Assembly (NCBI GenBank): GCA_002099365.1 | Contig: MSED01000011.1 | Coordinates: forward strand, 732,930-796,929 | Direction: 5' to 3' | Origin: Phialophora verrucosa | Lineage: Eukaryota > Ascomycota > Eurotiomycetes > Chaetothyriales > Herpotrichiellaceae | DNA length: 64,000 nt | Part shown: positions 34,599 to 44,517 of the stretch, in pieces | How positions within the stretch are numbered: position 1 is the stretch's first letter | Layout of the letters: the number at the start of each line of letters is the position of its first letter | Position numbers and translations under genes: made by a program | Notes under the pieces: generated by a model | Told to the model about the DNA's origin: nothing | The model's database searches: none | Seen by the model: only the letters and a program-made list of their open reading frames with translations

Positions 34599-35841
34599 AC
34601 GCGCCCCGTCCCCGCGACGCATAGTGGGGGTATTGACTGCGGTGGCACTGCGATGGAAAAAGACTACACATACACTCGTTTGTGGACCAAGCTCGGTCGT
34701 GACAAAGGAAGAAGGGGGGCTGGTCGATAAAACAACAACCGTATCTCAACGCAGTCGGGCAGTCGGGCAAGTGCGAACATGAATGGAGCCATCCATCCAT
34801 CATGGGATCCTCTGTCTCAGATTGGGAAACCGACTTGTATTGGAAGAACTTGTCCAGAAGAAACCAGCCCCGAGACGCAAGCAAAAGTAAAAGCAAAAGC
34901 AAAAGCAAAACACTCAAGGTCGACTTCGCCGGCCGGCCGGTCGATTGTGGGTATCAAGACATGCATTATATACATACACAGTAAATATACCGTGTAGCAA
35001 AAGTCGAATGAAAGACTATGGCTGGCCGGTCGGTCCAAGAGAATATTATATAGACGGACAATCAGTCGGGGGTGCCAGGAGTTAGTAAGGTGAGCTGCCC
35101 TAGCCTTGCCTGAGCCGACCTTGAGCCGGACGCGAGCCAGCCAGGGCAAGAGCGGCGCGAGTTCACATGGGATGGGAGGGCGACGGGCGTCGAGACTTCG
35201 GTGATGGAACATCTTATCCTCCTCCACCTGCTCTGCTGCCCAGTACGAGTACTCCGAGAATACGAAGCGGTGGAGATCGTGGGTCGTCAAGTGGGTTAGC
35301 TTACCTCACTCGTCCGCCGGCCGTCAGCTAGAGCGCTACACTGCCACATGGGGCCAGCCCTATGTCAAAGGGCCTGCGGTGCGGCTGAGACGGAGATGGA
35401 ATGGGAGAAGGCATAACAGATGGGAGAATGGACAGCAGAAGGCAAAATGCGAAACGAGGCTGCCGTGGGAGCTCACGAGGCTCAGTCTCTTGGCAGGGGA
35501 AGCAGCCAATCACGCTTGGCACTACAACGTCACCGCCGGGCTCTCAACCGGTTTGCAACTGAAGTGACTTCGGTGGCCTCGTGGGCGGCCACGTAAACCT
35601 CTACGAGTACGCAGGACGACAGTGAGCTGTTGCGTACATTTGGTGGCCATTGCCTCACTCCCTCCCCAGCCGCTCGTTGACAGCGTTTCCATCTCACTCT
35701 TTAAAGGCCTACTAGAAAAACCCACGCTCGGTCGTGAGCTCCGTCTCGATTCCAACAGTAGCTTATGCATTGAGCGGACAGGAGAGCATTGCTCAATCGT
35801 GCTCTGCCACAGCCCTATCTCACCTCCCACAAAGTGCCGCC
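34599..35841. other. Intergenic with simple repeat and dispersed repeat
   Basis: Contains a run of four AAAAGC-type hexamers at about 34884-34910, a CCGGCCGGCCGG palindrome at 34929-34941, dispersed-repeat copy 3 at about 35088-35215 and CGAGTAC motifs near 35237 and 35600. No gene seen. The last 200 bases are the promoter side of the cis-prenyltransferase gene. Confidence 0.55.
35088..35215 (+). repeat. Dispersed repeat, copy 3 (left part)
   Basis: GGTGAGCTGCCCTAGCCTTG, then CTTGAGCCGGACGCGAGCCA, GGCGCGAG and GGCGTCGAGA match 27675-27775 in order and orientation. The part shared with copy 1 is missing here. Confidence 0.7.
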
Positions 35842-37026
35842 ATGGCATCCCGCTCTGCCCACAGACTCACGTCCTCCCTGCGGAAATGGCTGCTCTCCTC
35901 TCCGCCTGCCGAATGGGCCCTCAACCAACTCCGCGAACTCCTCATCGGTGCCTTGCGCCAGGGTCCCGTCCCGAAGCATGTCGCCTTCGTCATGGACGGG
36001 AACCGTCGCTTTGCACGAAACCACCGAATCGAGACCGTCGAAGGCCACAATTTGGGCTTTGAAGCATTGGCCAAGATCCTGGAGGTGTGCTACAAATCGG
36101 GCGTCCACACCGTGACAATCTACGCCTTCAGTATTGAAAACTTCAAGCGCAGTAAATACGAGGTGGACGCATTGATGGCCATGGCCAAGATCAAGCTGAA
36201 GCAGTTGGTGCAGCATGGTGATCTTCTCGACCGATACGGCGCCCGTATCCGCATCCTGGGACAGCGGGAATTGATTAAACCGGACGTGCTGGAGGCCGTG
36301 GACAAAGCAGTGGAAATGACGAGTCACAACGAAGGCAAATGTGTCTTGAATGTGTGCTTCCCATACACTTCGAGGGAAGAGATCACGACTGCTGTCAAGG
36401 GCGTGGTAGAGCAATGGAGCCATCCTCTACCCGACGAGCTGCTAGCGGGCCAGAAGGACAGGCAAAGCCCATTTCGAGCGGACCGAATTGCCCAAGCCAT
36501 AAGGTCGGAACAGGTTTCCCAGGACTCAATCACGACCGCGACGCACCTCTCACCCCCCGGATTTCGGTCCCCATGCTCAAGCACGACCAGCTTATCCTCA
36601 TACTCCCCCGATCTCGCCTCAGACCACGACGCCGAATCCGTCTCAACATCCACCACCCTCCACCATGACGACGCACCCTCACCCTTCTCCCATCCGTCCT
36701 CCACGACCCAGAAACCGCGGTACCCTCCGCCCGACTCCATCACCGCCGAAACAATCACCGCCAACACATACACCTCCTCCTGCCCGCCCATCGATCTCTT
36801 GATCCGCACCTCGGGCGTCTCCAGACTGTCAGACTTTATGCTGTGGCAATGCCATGAAGAGACCGAGATTGTGTTTCTCGACGTGCTGTGGCCGGAATTC
36901 GATCTCTGGAGTTTCCTCCCCGTCCTCTGGGAGTGGCAGTGGCGCAGGCGGAGGGAGCAGAAGCTGGAACACGAGACCAAGACAAGGCGTGCGGAAACAG
37001 GGGCGACTAAGGTCCATGCTTCCTGA
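35842..37026 (+). CDS. RER2: Dehydrodolichyl diphosphate synthase, cis-prenyltransferase catalytic subunit
   Basis: Single-exon 394-residue enzyme that extends farnesyl diphosphate with isopentenyl diphosphate in cis to make the long polyprenyl precursor of dolichol at the ER. Seen: FVMDGNRRFA with catalytic Asp52, the YAFSIENFKR motif (94-103), a CFPYTSREEI block (172-181) and the C-terminal RTSGVSRLSDF (322-332), then LWPEFDLW. Between the catalytic core and RTSG lies an insertion of about 100 residues (about 200-314) rich in Ser, Thr and Pro, unusual for the family and probably a disordered loop. The ATG at 35842 lies in GCCGCCATGG; the frame is open 36 codons upstream but that part looks like leader. 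The gene symbol follows the yeast homologue; an SRT1-type paralogue is possible. Confidence 0.93.
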   Translation: MASRSAHRLTSSLRKWLLSSPPAEWALNQLRELLIGALRQGPVPKHVAFVMDGNRRFARNHRIETVEGHNLGFEALAKILEVCYKSGVHTVTIYAFSIENFKRSKYEVDALMAMAKIKLKQLVQHGDLLDRYGARIRILGQRELIKPDVLEAVDKAVEMTSHNEGKCVLNVCFPYTSREEITTAVKGVVEQWSHPLPDELLAGQKDRQSPFRADRIAQAIRSEQVSQDSITTATHLSPPGFRSPCSSTTSLSSYSPDLASDHDAESVSTSTTLHHDDAPSPFSHPSSTTQKPRYPPPDSITAETITANTYTSSCPPIDLLIRTSGVSRLSDFMLWQCHEETEIVFLDVLWPEFDLWSFLPVLWEWQWRRRREQKLEHETKTRRAETGATKVHAS

Positions 37027-37847
37027 ATGGGATGTGCGTCAACTGGAGTTTGCAAGTCGGTGACATAAGCCGCACAGCACCCAGTGGCGGCGCCGACCAG
37101 ACCCGCGTGACGATGGGGTTTGGCAGCTCGGTGTCCAATACGGAGTATTACCACATCAGATAGCCAGCCCAGGCACTTGGATATCTGTATCGGCCGTTAC
37201 AGATTGGCCCGACCTTAGGCGCAGTATGGCGTCCATGGTCGCTTCAAGCCAGAGAGTCAGCGGCGTGAGCACAAGTACATACATATGGGCGTGCTAGTTT
37301 GTCCCGAGTCTCAGAGCTATAGCCAACGGCGTGGACATGATTACATGCGCGAGTGCGTGGGGTGTCTCTCTCTCTTTCTCTCAGTCTCAAGGATACGAGC
37401 CAGCCGGGACGTCGCGTTGTCTTTTCTCTGCCTTTCCTTTCCTCGATCGCCCCTCTGTAGAACAGCCTGATGGATTCTCCTATCCAGGGCGCAATCTCAG
37501 CGGTATGGAGTAGACAGGATTCAAGCTCACGCAGGATGTAATTTCTGGCGTCTTGTCTAGTAGCGTTCGGAGTGATTCGGAGATATGTACCTCGTACCGA
37601 GTCGTTCGTTCCCTTTGCCTGTTCGAACACCTTCACCTTCACCTTCAGAGGGTAATATCTCACTTTTCACGAAGCGAAAAATCACAAACACTCGTACAGA
37701 AAGAATCACATTCTAGACAAGGAATGATTTTTTCAACGTTGGACCTCCTCTCGAAAACCCCTCCATCCACCTTTGTGCGCCCTTTGTGCGCCCTCTGTCT
37801 TCACCTCTTCGAAGAGAGGTTTAGACGCAAAGATTATATATCATGGC
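37027..37847. other. Intergenic between convergent genes
   Basis: 3' side of both the cis-prenyltransferase (+) and F-box/WD40 (-) genes. Short frames only; a CT-rich stretch at 37366-37390. No repeat or RNA gene seen. Confidence 0.5.
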
Positions 37848-40727
37848 TCAAGGCCCGGTGAAAAATCGACACGCGTCGATAACGTCAGTATCCCCGTTTG
37901 CAAAGTCCCAGCCTACGATCCGACTGTCCTGCGAACAGCAGACTATCCGCCTGGCGTCGAATTGTAACTTGAACACCCTCGACACAGTGGATTGCGCCGC
38001 CGCGTTGGGTGGTGCAGGCTGGGCGGGCGCCGGTGTCGCCGAGGGTTGGCCATTGTGAGATGTTGTGGTTGGGGCAGATGGCGGGTCGGCTTGGGCTTGC
38101 GGTTGCGATTGAGATAATTGCTGCTGTGCCGCTGAGGTGGCCGCGGATGGTCCGGCGTGAGGGTGATGGGGGATCGCGCGACGGTGGCCATTTGTGGATG
38201 AGCCGGCGTTCGGTGGCTGTGCCCGGCTCTGCGGATTAGAGGTGTTCATTGGGGGAGTGACGGCTGCCTGAGCTTGCGCCCGTTGTGTTATCGCCTGGAC
38301 GATCCCGCCGTGTACCGTAACGTTTATGTTATTGTTGCGCGAGGAACCACCAACCTCTACTGATCCGTTGAGTGCTCGACCCAGGCCTGTGACGTCGGCG
38401 AGTCCCGTGCCGAAGCCGCCGAATGATGTGTTCACGGCCTGTTGAACGAGGTGCGACACTGACATGACGGCTGGACGGACGGCAGCAGTGGCACTTTCAT
38501 TGCTGGGCTGAGGGGGGATCGGGCCCTGTCGAGGTTGCTGGGCAGCCGGGACAGCGCGAGCAGCCGAAACAGCGCGCACCGCTTCGGCGGCTCGATCATA
38601 CAGTATCCGCTGTCGATGATTCAGCGGTGGTTGTTGAGACGGCGGCTCCTGTCGCAGGACTTGGCCCATAACCCAATCACCCCTCGCATTCTTCCGCCAT
38701 ATGATGATTGATTCATCATACGAGCCTGAGACAATGCGGCCCCATTTACTCCCACCGCCTCCCGGAGGTAATCTGGAGCCTATGGTGAATCGCGACGTCC
38801 CCTCCACATTAATCCTCGCGCCCTGCCGGAGTGCCCTGTGCTCGAGAACGACGCCACTCGCAAGAAGATAGTCCATGTACCGCTTCTCGACGAGCCTCGC
38901 CTCGTCCTCCTCGTTACTCCCAGGCAGATCGCCGAACCCGGCTTGCACGGTCCGCACCAGGTTTGTATGGCCCTTGAGCTCCGCCACCTCAGAGCCAGTC
39001 ACCGGGTCATATATTCTCACCGTATTGTCGCTACTCCCGCTGACGATCCGCTTGCTGTCGAACTCGACGCAGGCGATGCCCTTTTGGTGCCCCTGTAACG
39101 TCCTCAGCAGCTTTCCAGTCTTGGCATTCCACACCTTGATGTATCTATCACCCGAGGCGGAGACGATGAGATCACCGTTGATCTGTATGGCGTTGACAGC
39201 GGCGCTGTGGCCTTCCAGCGTCAGCAGAAGCATGTACGGCTTCAGAGCCTGGATCTCGCCGTTCGCGACCCCGGCCTCCACCAGCGATGGTCCCATTTCC
39301 GCGGTGTTGACAATGTATACCGGCACGCGTACATGACCGCCTGGTTTGACCTCGGGGTAGTCCTTGTCCGTAGCGACCATGTGCTTTCTATTCCAGATCT
39401 TGATGCGTCGGTCTTTGGAGCAGGTAACGAGGTAGCGGTGGTCAAAGCGGAGGTTGAGGACAGACTCTTCGTGCGCGGACGGGATTTCGTGTATCTTTTG
39501 ACCGGTGGAGAATCGCCAAATGATGACGCTTGCGTCGCTGCTTCCTGAGATGATGACATCCTCCTTCTCAGTGGGATCGAACTGCAGACACAGCACAGAT
39601 TGATAGTGGCCGGTCAAGGGTTTGCCTCTCAGGCGGCGAGTCTCGAGGTCCCAGACACGCAGAGTCTTGTCTCGACTGCCACTGACCAGCCATTTGCCAA
39701 AGAACTGGATGGTGTAGACGCATTCTGTGTGGCCTTCGTGGGGATAATTGGGATCAGGCAGCTGGAACGTGGTGTATCGGCCTTTGATCCAATTCTGTTC
39801 CAGCTTCTGCCGTTGTCTGTAGAGATGGACCCAGTTCAGCTTCTTTTCACCATTGCTGTCATGAATGACGAGTCGCGTTCTGAAGGGAGCCTCGGGAAAG
39901 TGGGATGCTCGCTTGCTCGAGCTGCTCTCGCCTTCGTTATCACCAGAGTAGTCCATGTCTTCGTCGTCCTCTTGGCTGTGCCTCTTGTTCGGCCGCGAGG
40001 GAGAATTCTGAATTCTGGCGAGTGCATCTTGCATTTCCTGGTCGTCGGTCTCGGACTGCATGTCCGTGTCTACTTCAATGGGGCCATGCTGTTCACGCCA
40101 CTGGTGAACGTCGGCCGGGCCAGGGGCCGAGGCTTCAGCCAAAATCGAGTGTCGCCTTGACTCGAGCCAGTCGGACGTTGCTCTCTTTTTCAGGGAGGGT
40201 TGACCCTGGAGCTGCGCTCTGGCGTTCTTGAACTGTTGACGCCCGGCCGACTTGCGCGAACTTTCCAGTTTCCTGACTTCTTTCTCGTTCAGGCCCCAGC
40301 CTTCCAATCTGTACAGTTCCTGCCACAGCATCGTGTCCATGATCCGCGTCTGCCACGTCTTTGAAGCCAGGGACGCTGCCAACAGCGTCTCCGCATCGAG
40401 GTAGGCGAATATCTGCAGAGTGATCTCCTGCGGAAGCTTCTCCATCGGGTCCATGTGCAGCAAGGGCGTCAGTCTGTCGACCACTCCCGATATGTGAGAT
40501 GTTCGCAGCGTGCGCAAGATCTCGTACGCGATTTCGGCGCGAGCCTCTTCATTCTGTGCCATGACCCATTCTTGAAAGCGGGCTGCCGTGGCGGCGAACA
40601 TGCGTCCATGCTCGTCTGGGCTGGCCGAATCTTCAGAGAAGCCCTCATCTAAGCGGAAGGGTGTCATCGAGGTCGAGGGATACGACGGGCGCTGCTGGTC
40701 AAAGTGGTGTTGGCCGAAGGGATCCAT
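37848..40727 (-). CDS. F-box and WD40-repeat protein, SCF ubiquitin-ligase substrate receptor
   Basis: Single-exon 959-residue protein. Layout: a disordered N-terminus; a helical segment at about 64-95 (YEILRTLRTSHISGVVDRL) resembling the dimerisation (D) domain of beta-TrCP/Cdc4-type receptors; an F-box at about 96-140 (LPQEITLQIFAYL onward) that would bind Skp1; an acidic/Ser spacer; then WD40 blades with WVSGSRDKTLRVWD-type repeats (GHTECVYTIQFFGKWLVSGS, VLCLQFDPTE, SASGDRYIKVWNAKTG, IVSGSSDNTVRIYD) from about 345 to 690. A Pro/Gln/Ala-rich low-complexity insertion (about 700-915) follows, and a closing blade near the C-terminus (FDARRIVCCSQDSRIVGWD). The role is inferred as phosphodegron recognition. 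It is larger than sconB/Met30-type proteins, so an exact orthologue is not claimed. Confidence 0.92.
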   Translation of the reverse strand: MDPFGQHHFDQQRPSYPSTSMTPFRLDEGFSEDSASPDEHGRMFAATAARFQEWVMAQNEEARAEIAYEILRTLRTSHISGVVDRLTPLLHMDPMEKLPQEITLQIFAYLDAETLLAASLASKTWQTRIMDTMLWQELYRLEGWGLNEKEVRKLESSRKSAGRQQFKNARAQLQGQPSLKKRATSDWLESRRHSILAEASAPGPADVHQWREQHGPIEVDTDMQSETDDQEMQDALARIQNSPSRPNKRHSQEDDEDMDYSGDNEGESSSSKRASHFPEAPFRTRLVIHDSNGEKKLNWVHLYRQRQKLEQNWIKGRYTTFQLPDPNYPHEGHTECVYTIQFFGKWLVSGSRDKTLRVWDLETRRLRGKPLTGHYQSVLCLQFDPTEKEDVIISGSSDASVIIWRFSTGQKIHEIPSAHEESVLNLRFDHRYLVTCSKDRRIKIWNRKHMVATDKDYPEVKPGGHVRVPVYIVNTAEMGPSLVEAGVANGEIQALKPYMLLLTLEGHSAAVNAIQINGDLIVSASGDRYIKVWNAKTGKLLRTLQGHQKGIACVEFDSKRIVSGSSDNTVRIYDPVTGSEVAELKGHTNLVRTVQAGFGDLPGSNEEDEARLVEKRYMDYLLASGVVLEHRALRQGARINVEGTSRFTIGSRLPPGGGGSKWGRIVSGSYDESIIIWRKNARGDWVMGQVLRQEPPSQQPPLNHRQRILYDRAAEAVRAVSAARAVPAAQQPRQGPIPPQPSNESATAAVRPAVMSVSHLVQQAVNTSFGGFGTGLADVTGLGRALNGSVEVGGSSRNNNINVTVHGGIVQAITQRAQAQAAVTPPMNTSNPQSRAQPPNAGSSTNGHRRAIPHHPHAGPSAATSAAQQQLSQSQPQAQADPPSAPTTTSHNGQPSATPAPAQPAPPNAAAQSTVSRVFKLQFDARRIVCCSQDSRIVGWDFANGDTDVIDACRFFTGP

Positions 40728-41353
40728 GGCCCTGCGATTAGGCCGATGTCTGCTGGAATGAGGAAAGTCGGTGTCAGGCTGGGATCGCAGGTCGTCGGAA
40801 CACGCCCAACTCGTTAGCTGGTCATGAGGAGGGTCGAATCGGCTCGTTGGTCAAGGCAGGTCTTTGGATTCGGCGGGATGCAAGTGACTCGAAGTCTGCT
40901 CGCCTGGAAGCAAGCAGCAACCTTCAACTATATTTACTAAACTCCCACAATACTCTGCCGGTCTCTGTGGAAGGCGAAACCAAAGAAGAACCAGTGCGAC
41001 CGGTACATCAGGCTATCCGGTTGCCTGGTGGGTTGGGAAGGCGACTGATGTTGAGGCGCTTCCCGGTCAAGTTGAAGTGCGTTGTGCTGCCTTGTTTTGG
41101 CGGGTGCTGGCATCATCGCAGATCACAGGACGGCATCTTCCGCACCCCACATTTCACGAGATCCATCAATCTTGCGCGGCAAAGCAGGGGGAAAGCAGGC
41201 AAATCCAGCGTCTTTAGCGATTCATTCCTGGGGTATACGGAAGCTGCGATCGCTCTTCGCAACAGGTATAGAACGTACAAGAAACCCAAGGGCTACAAGC
41301 ATACAATGTCTGGACATCCATCCGCTGTTCGTCGACTCGTCATATTTCGTCCA
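40728..41353. other. Intergenic, promoter side of F-box/WD40 gene
   Basis: Lies between two leftward genes. It holds the upstream region of the F-box/WD40 gene and the 3' side of the acyltransferase gene. No separate gene supported. Confidence 0.5.
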
Positions 41354-43767
41354 TCACTTGTCCTTCTTTGGCTCCTCATCTTCGGTCGCTGGGGTCATTC
41401 GGCCATCGTCAGCCATATCGTAGCTGCTCTCCGTCTCCGTCTCAGCTCCCTCGCCTTCGCGTTTCCTTCCTCTTTCACGCATGGCCCCCCGGATGCGTTT
41501 GCTGACTTCATCGTGGTCCAGACTCGTCATCTTGAAAGTGCTCGAAGAAGCCAGAGCTCCGCCAGCCGAACTGCTCCGGCTGCGACTCTTCGGTGTCGTC
41601 GGTCGTGATGCGAAGAAACCAAAGCCTCCGATGTTGCTGAACGCCTCGTTCGACGGCAAGAAGCCGAACATGCTCTTTGGCGACTCCTGCGATCTCTCTT
41701 CGAAAGCCGACGACGTGGGCGTCGTAGGCTCTGTAGACTCGATCCTCGGCTCCTCTGGCATTTTCTTGTATTTGGATTGATACACTCCTTCCTTGTACGG
41801 ATCGGGGACAAACCGCGTGGCATCGAAGTCGGGGAAGACTTCGGGTCCTAACTCGTTGATCACATTCGTCACCCTCTCTGATAGCGCCTGCCGACGCTGC
41901 CGGAGTTTCACGAACCGGCTCGAAGAGCGTGGGTTCAAGGCGACAAAGAGAGGCGGCAATGATTTTGCGACATCCATCCCGATCTCCCCAATTCTCAAAG
42001 CGGCAAACGTGACCATGATACACACAAGAAAGAAGAGAACGGCGAAAAGCCAGATGGGGACAAAGTCGGGCACGTACGTCCGGGCCACCATCCACCACGG
42101 AACGGTGTAGGTATAATAGCCGCCACGCCGATTGTAGACTAACCACACCGACATAACCACAGTGTAGTAGATGTAGAGTGCCGGCGCGAACGCCATCGCC
42201 ACAAGGAGTTTCCAAGTGCCGATGACGTCTCGCCCCTGCAGCTTCACCGTCGATGCTGCAAGAGCTTCTCTGGACTTCCGGACGGATATGACCTTGGTGG
42301 TAACAAAGACAGGCCAAAACATGGCCAGCCCGGGAAGAGTTCCTATGCCTAGCAAGAACAGCTCACCCAGTCGGTAGATCAGCGTTCCCAGAATGAGCCA
42401 CCACGGACGTTTGGCAGGATTTCCCCACTCCACTTGATGGTCGCGGACGCCGAGCGCTCGAAGTTGGCGGTTGTATTCGAGAACGTCTTTTTTCAGCTCA
42501 ATGACACGTGGGTCGTCTTTGTATTTCGTGTAGCCCTTGACCAGACGCCTGTTCAGCTCGACTACGAGTGGCAGGGGCAGCTTCTTTCCAAGAGGGTTGT
42601 ACAGCCTGCGTGCCGCTTGTACCAGCATCAGAGTGTCGTAGTCGGGGCTTGACTGTGTTACGGCGACCAAGCCTTGGAAGACAGTCTCGAGCAATGAGCC
42701 GACCGCGTTTCTGCGTTCGCCCGCTTTGTATTTTTCGACTTGCTCGGGATCAACTTCAATGGGATGTCCAAATTCGATGACGGCCCTCGAACGGAACTTG
42801 TGTGCATGGAAATAGTTCATGCCGATTGGAATGATCTTAACACCACAGCCGGGATGCTTGGCTTCAGCTCCCAATGCCATGATCGCCACACCCGCCTTGA
42901 GAGGTAGCAGATCTGGCCGGTCGTGGCTGCCTCCTTCAGGAAAGATGCCGATACAACCACCACTTTCGAGCTCATCAAAGACTGCGTTGTATACTTTGGA
43001 ATGGTCCACGTAGGGAGCAACCTTGAACGAACAGCCACGCTGTTGCTCGCTTGGATCACCGCCGGGGGAGCCGGTGCCCGTGAGAGACTCCAATGCTTCC
43101 GGTGACTTGAACGGTTTCTTGAGGCGGATCTCGGTGGAGGAGATGATCTCAGCAATTTCGGTGCTTGGTGTCTGACCTCTAACTTTGGGCAGGACAATCA
43201 GGCCTCCGACCTCAAAGTCGCCGTTTTGAAAGTCTGTGCCGACGCCCCTGATGAGAGTAGGGTCATTGTCTTGGTCTGGGAGAAATATCTTGCCCGTGGC
43301 CGGCTTGACACTGTCCATGGCCCGGCCGACGGGTATTGCTCCAATCGCCGCAGATAGGGTCCCGATGAACTTGCGCTTGGTAGATTTTTCCGCAATCAGA
43401 TATGAAATTCTTCGGTTGGCTTCGTTCTTGAGGAGTCTCATCAAAATCAAGGAATCGACGAACTATAGATGAATCAGGATCAACCGGTGCTTGCAAGGAA
43501 CAGGACGGGATTGCATACCTGATTAGCATGCGGTGCTGCAACGAGAATGACGGGACCTGTTTTGGGGATCTTCCAAGCTCCCCGGGGATGTACTTCGCGA
43601 AAGAAGAGGTCTATTAGAATGGACAACGCCCATAGGACCAAATCGTAAAGCCATGGTATCTGCAACTGATTGCCCTTCCTCTTTCTGCCACGGACTCGCA
43701 GCGGCACCTTGCTCTGGCCGTCCTCGGATGGTGCTTGCTGGGAAGGCATATCGCCTGATCCGGCCAC
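41354..43767 (-). CDS. SCT1: Glycerol-3-phosphate / dihydroxyacetone-phosphate O-acyltransferase
   Basis: Catalyses the first acylation of glycerolipid synthesis at the ER membrane. Exons on -: 43767-43519 and 43462-41354, joined by a 56-nt GT-AG intron in phase 0, giving 785 residues, similar to yeast Sct1/Gpt2. The intron splits the catalytic motif, read as HANQ|FVD (His80 to Asp86). Also seen: FPEGGSHD (257-264), the substrate-binding motif; the spaced hydrophobic helices IYRLGELFLLGIG, LLVAMAFAPALYIYYTVV and IWLFAVLFFLVCIMV; and a Ser/Glu-rich cytosolic tail ending EEPKKDK. Two ATGs, 43767 and 43749, are possible starts. Yeast has two paralogues, so the symbol denotes the family rather than proven orthology. 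Confidence 0.92.
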
Positions 43768-44517
43768 AGAGATCTCGATACCAGGGCGAGCGAAAGAATA
43801 AGTGGGCTTGGGGTCGTGTCAACGAGCGAGCTCGCGGAACGAGGAGATGAGTTGGCCCATGCACTGGTTTGGGACTCTGGTATGTAGGCAAGTCGGGAAG
43901 AGCGTAGGCGTGATGCTGGCTGTGTATCGAAACCAAAGTTGCAAATGGCAAAGTGAATGAACAGACAGCGTACTAATCCAAAGTATAGACATGCATATTG
44001 GAGGGCAGAAGTGAAGGGCGATGTGTTTGTTCACGGCTCTTGCGTCAGGTTTGTTCTCAAAAGTTGTTGGGGAGCTGCGTGACGTGGGGGAGGAGGGGGG
44101 GTCGCCTGCCGCCAAAATGACTGGGGGATGAAGTCACCGGCACTTGCTTGTTTGAGGCTTCGGCGCTCTCTTGTGGTTGGTTTGCGGCACCCGCTACTGT
44201 AGGTGCATGGCGCCTGGCATTAGGCACCAAGGCTCTGATTCCTGCCCAAGTTGCATGGGGGGCTTCTGGCTTCTGGCTTCAGCACAAGTAGAAGTATAGA
44301 TATACCAACTACCCGGTACGCAAACTCGCGGTACTCTCTGGCTATGATTAAATGTCCAACTTGTGAAATACGTATCTCACATCGTTCCAGCGTCCTTATC
44401 TGGCTCATAATCCCCACATCAAGGTTCATAGGGGTGTACACATTACTCGACGGGACTCATTCCTCATCTGACTGTGATCCAACGTACCTCCTCTCCCTCT
44501 CCCTCTCAATGGAGATC
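43768..44517. other. Intergenic, promoter side of acyltransferase gene
   Basis: No gene supported. It includes a G-rich run (44087-44101) and, near 44190, a GCGGCACCCGCTACTGTAGGTG segment faintly like the right end of the dispersed repeats. Confidence 0.45.

Noticed and set aside
35734..35841. 36-codon N-terminal extension of the cis-prenyltransferase frame
   Set aside because: The ATG at 35842 has the better context and starts the family-like sequence; the extension has no targeting character.
36324..37154. 276-codon open frame on - across the cis-prenyltransferase gene
   Set aside because: The + frame carries all enzyme motifs; the - frame has no recognisable feature and runs past the gene end into the 3' flank.
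39600..40160. 186-codon open frame on + opposite the F-box/WD40 gene
   Set aside because: Hydrophobic-looking shadow of the WD40 coding strand; no independent evidence.
41508..42317. 269-codon open frame on - inside the acyltransferase gene
   Set aside because: It overlaps the SCT1-type exon in another frame and encodes an Arg/His-rich non-protein-like sequence.
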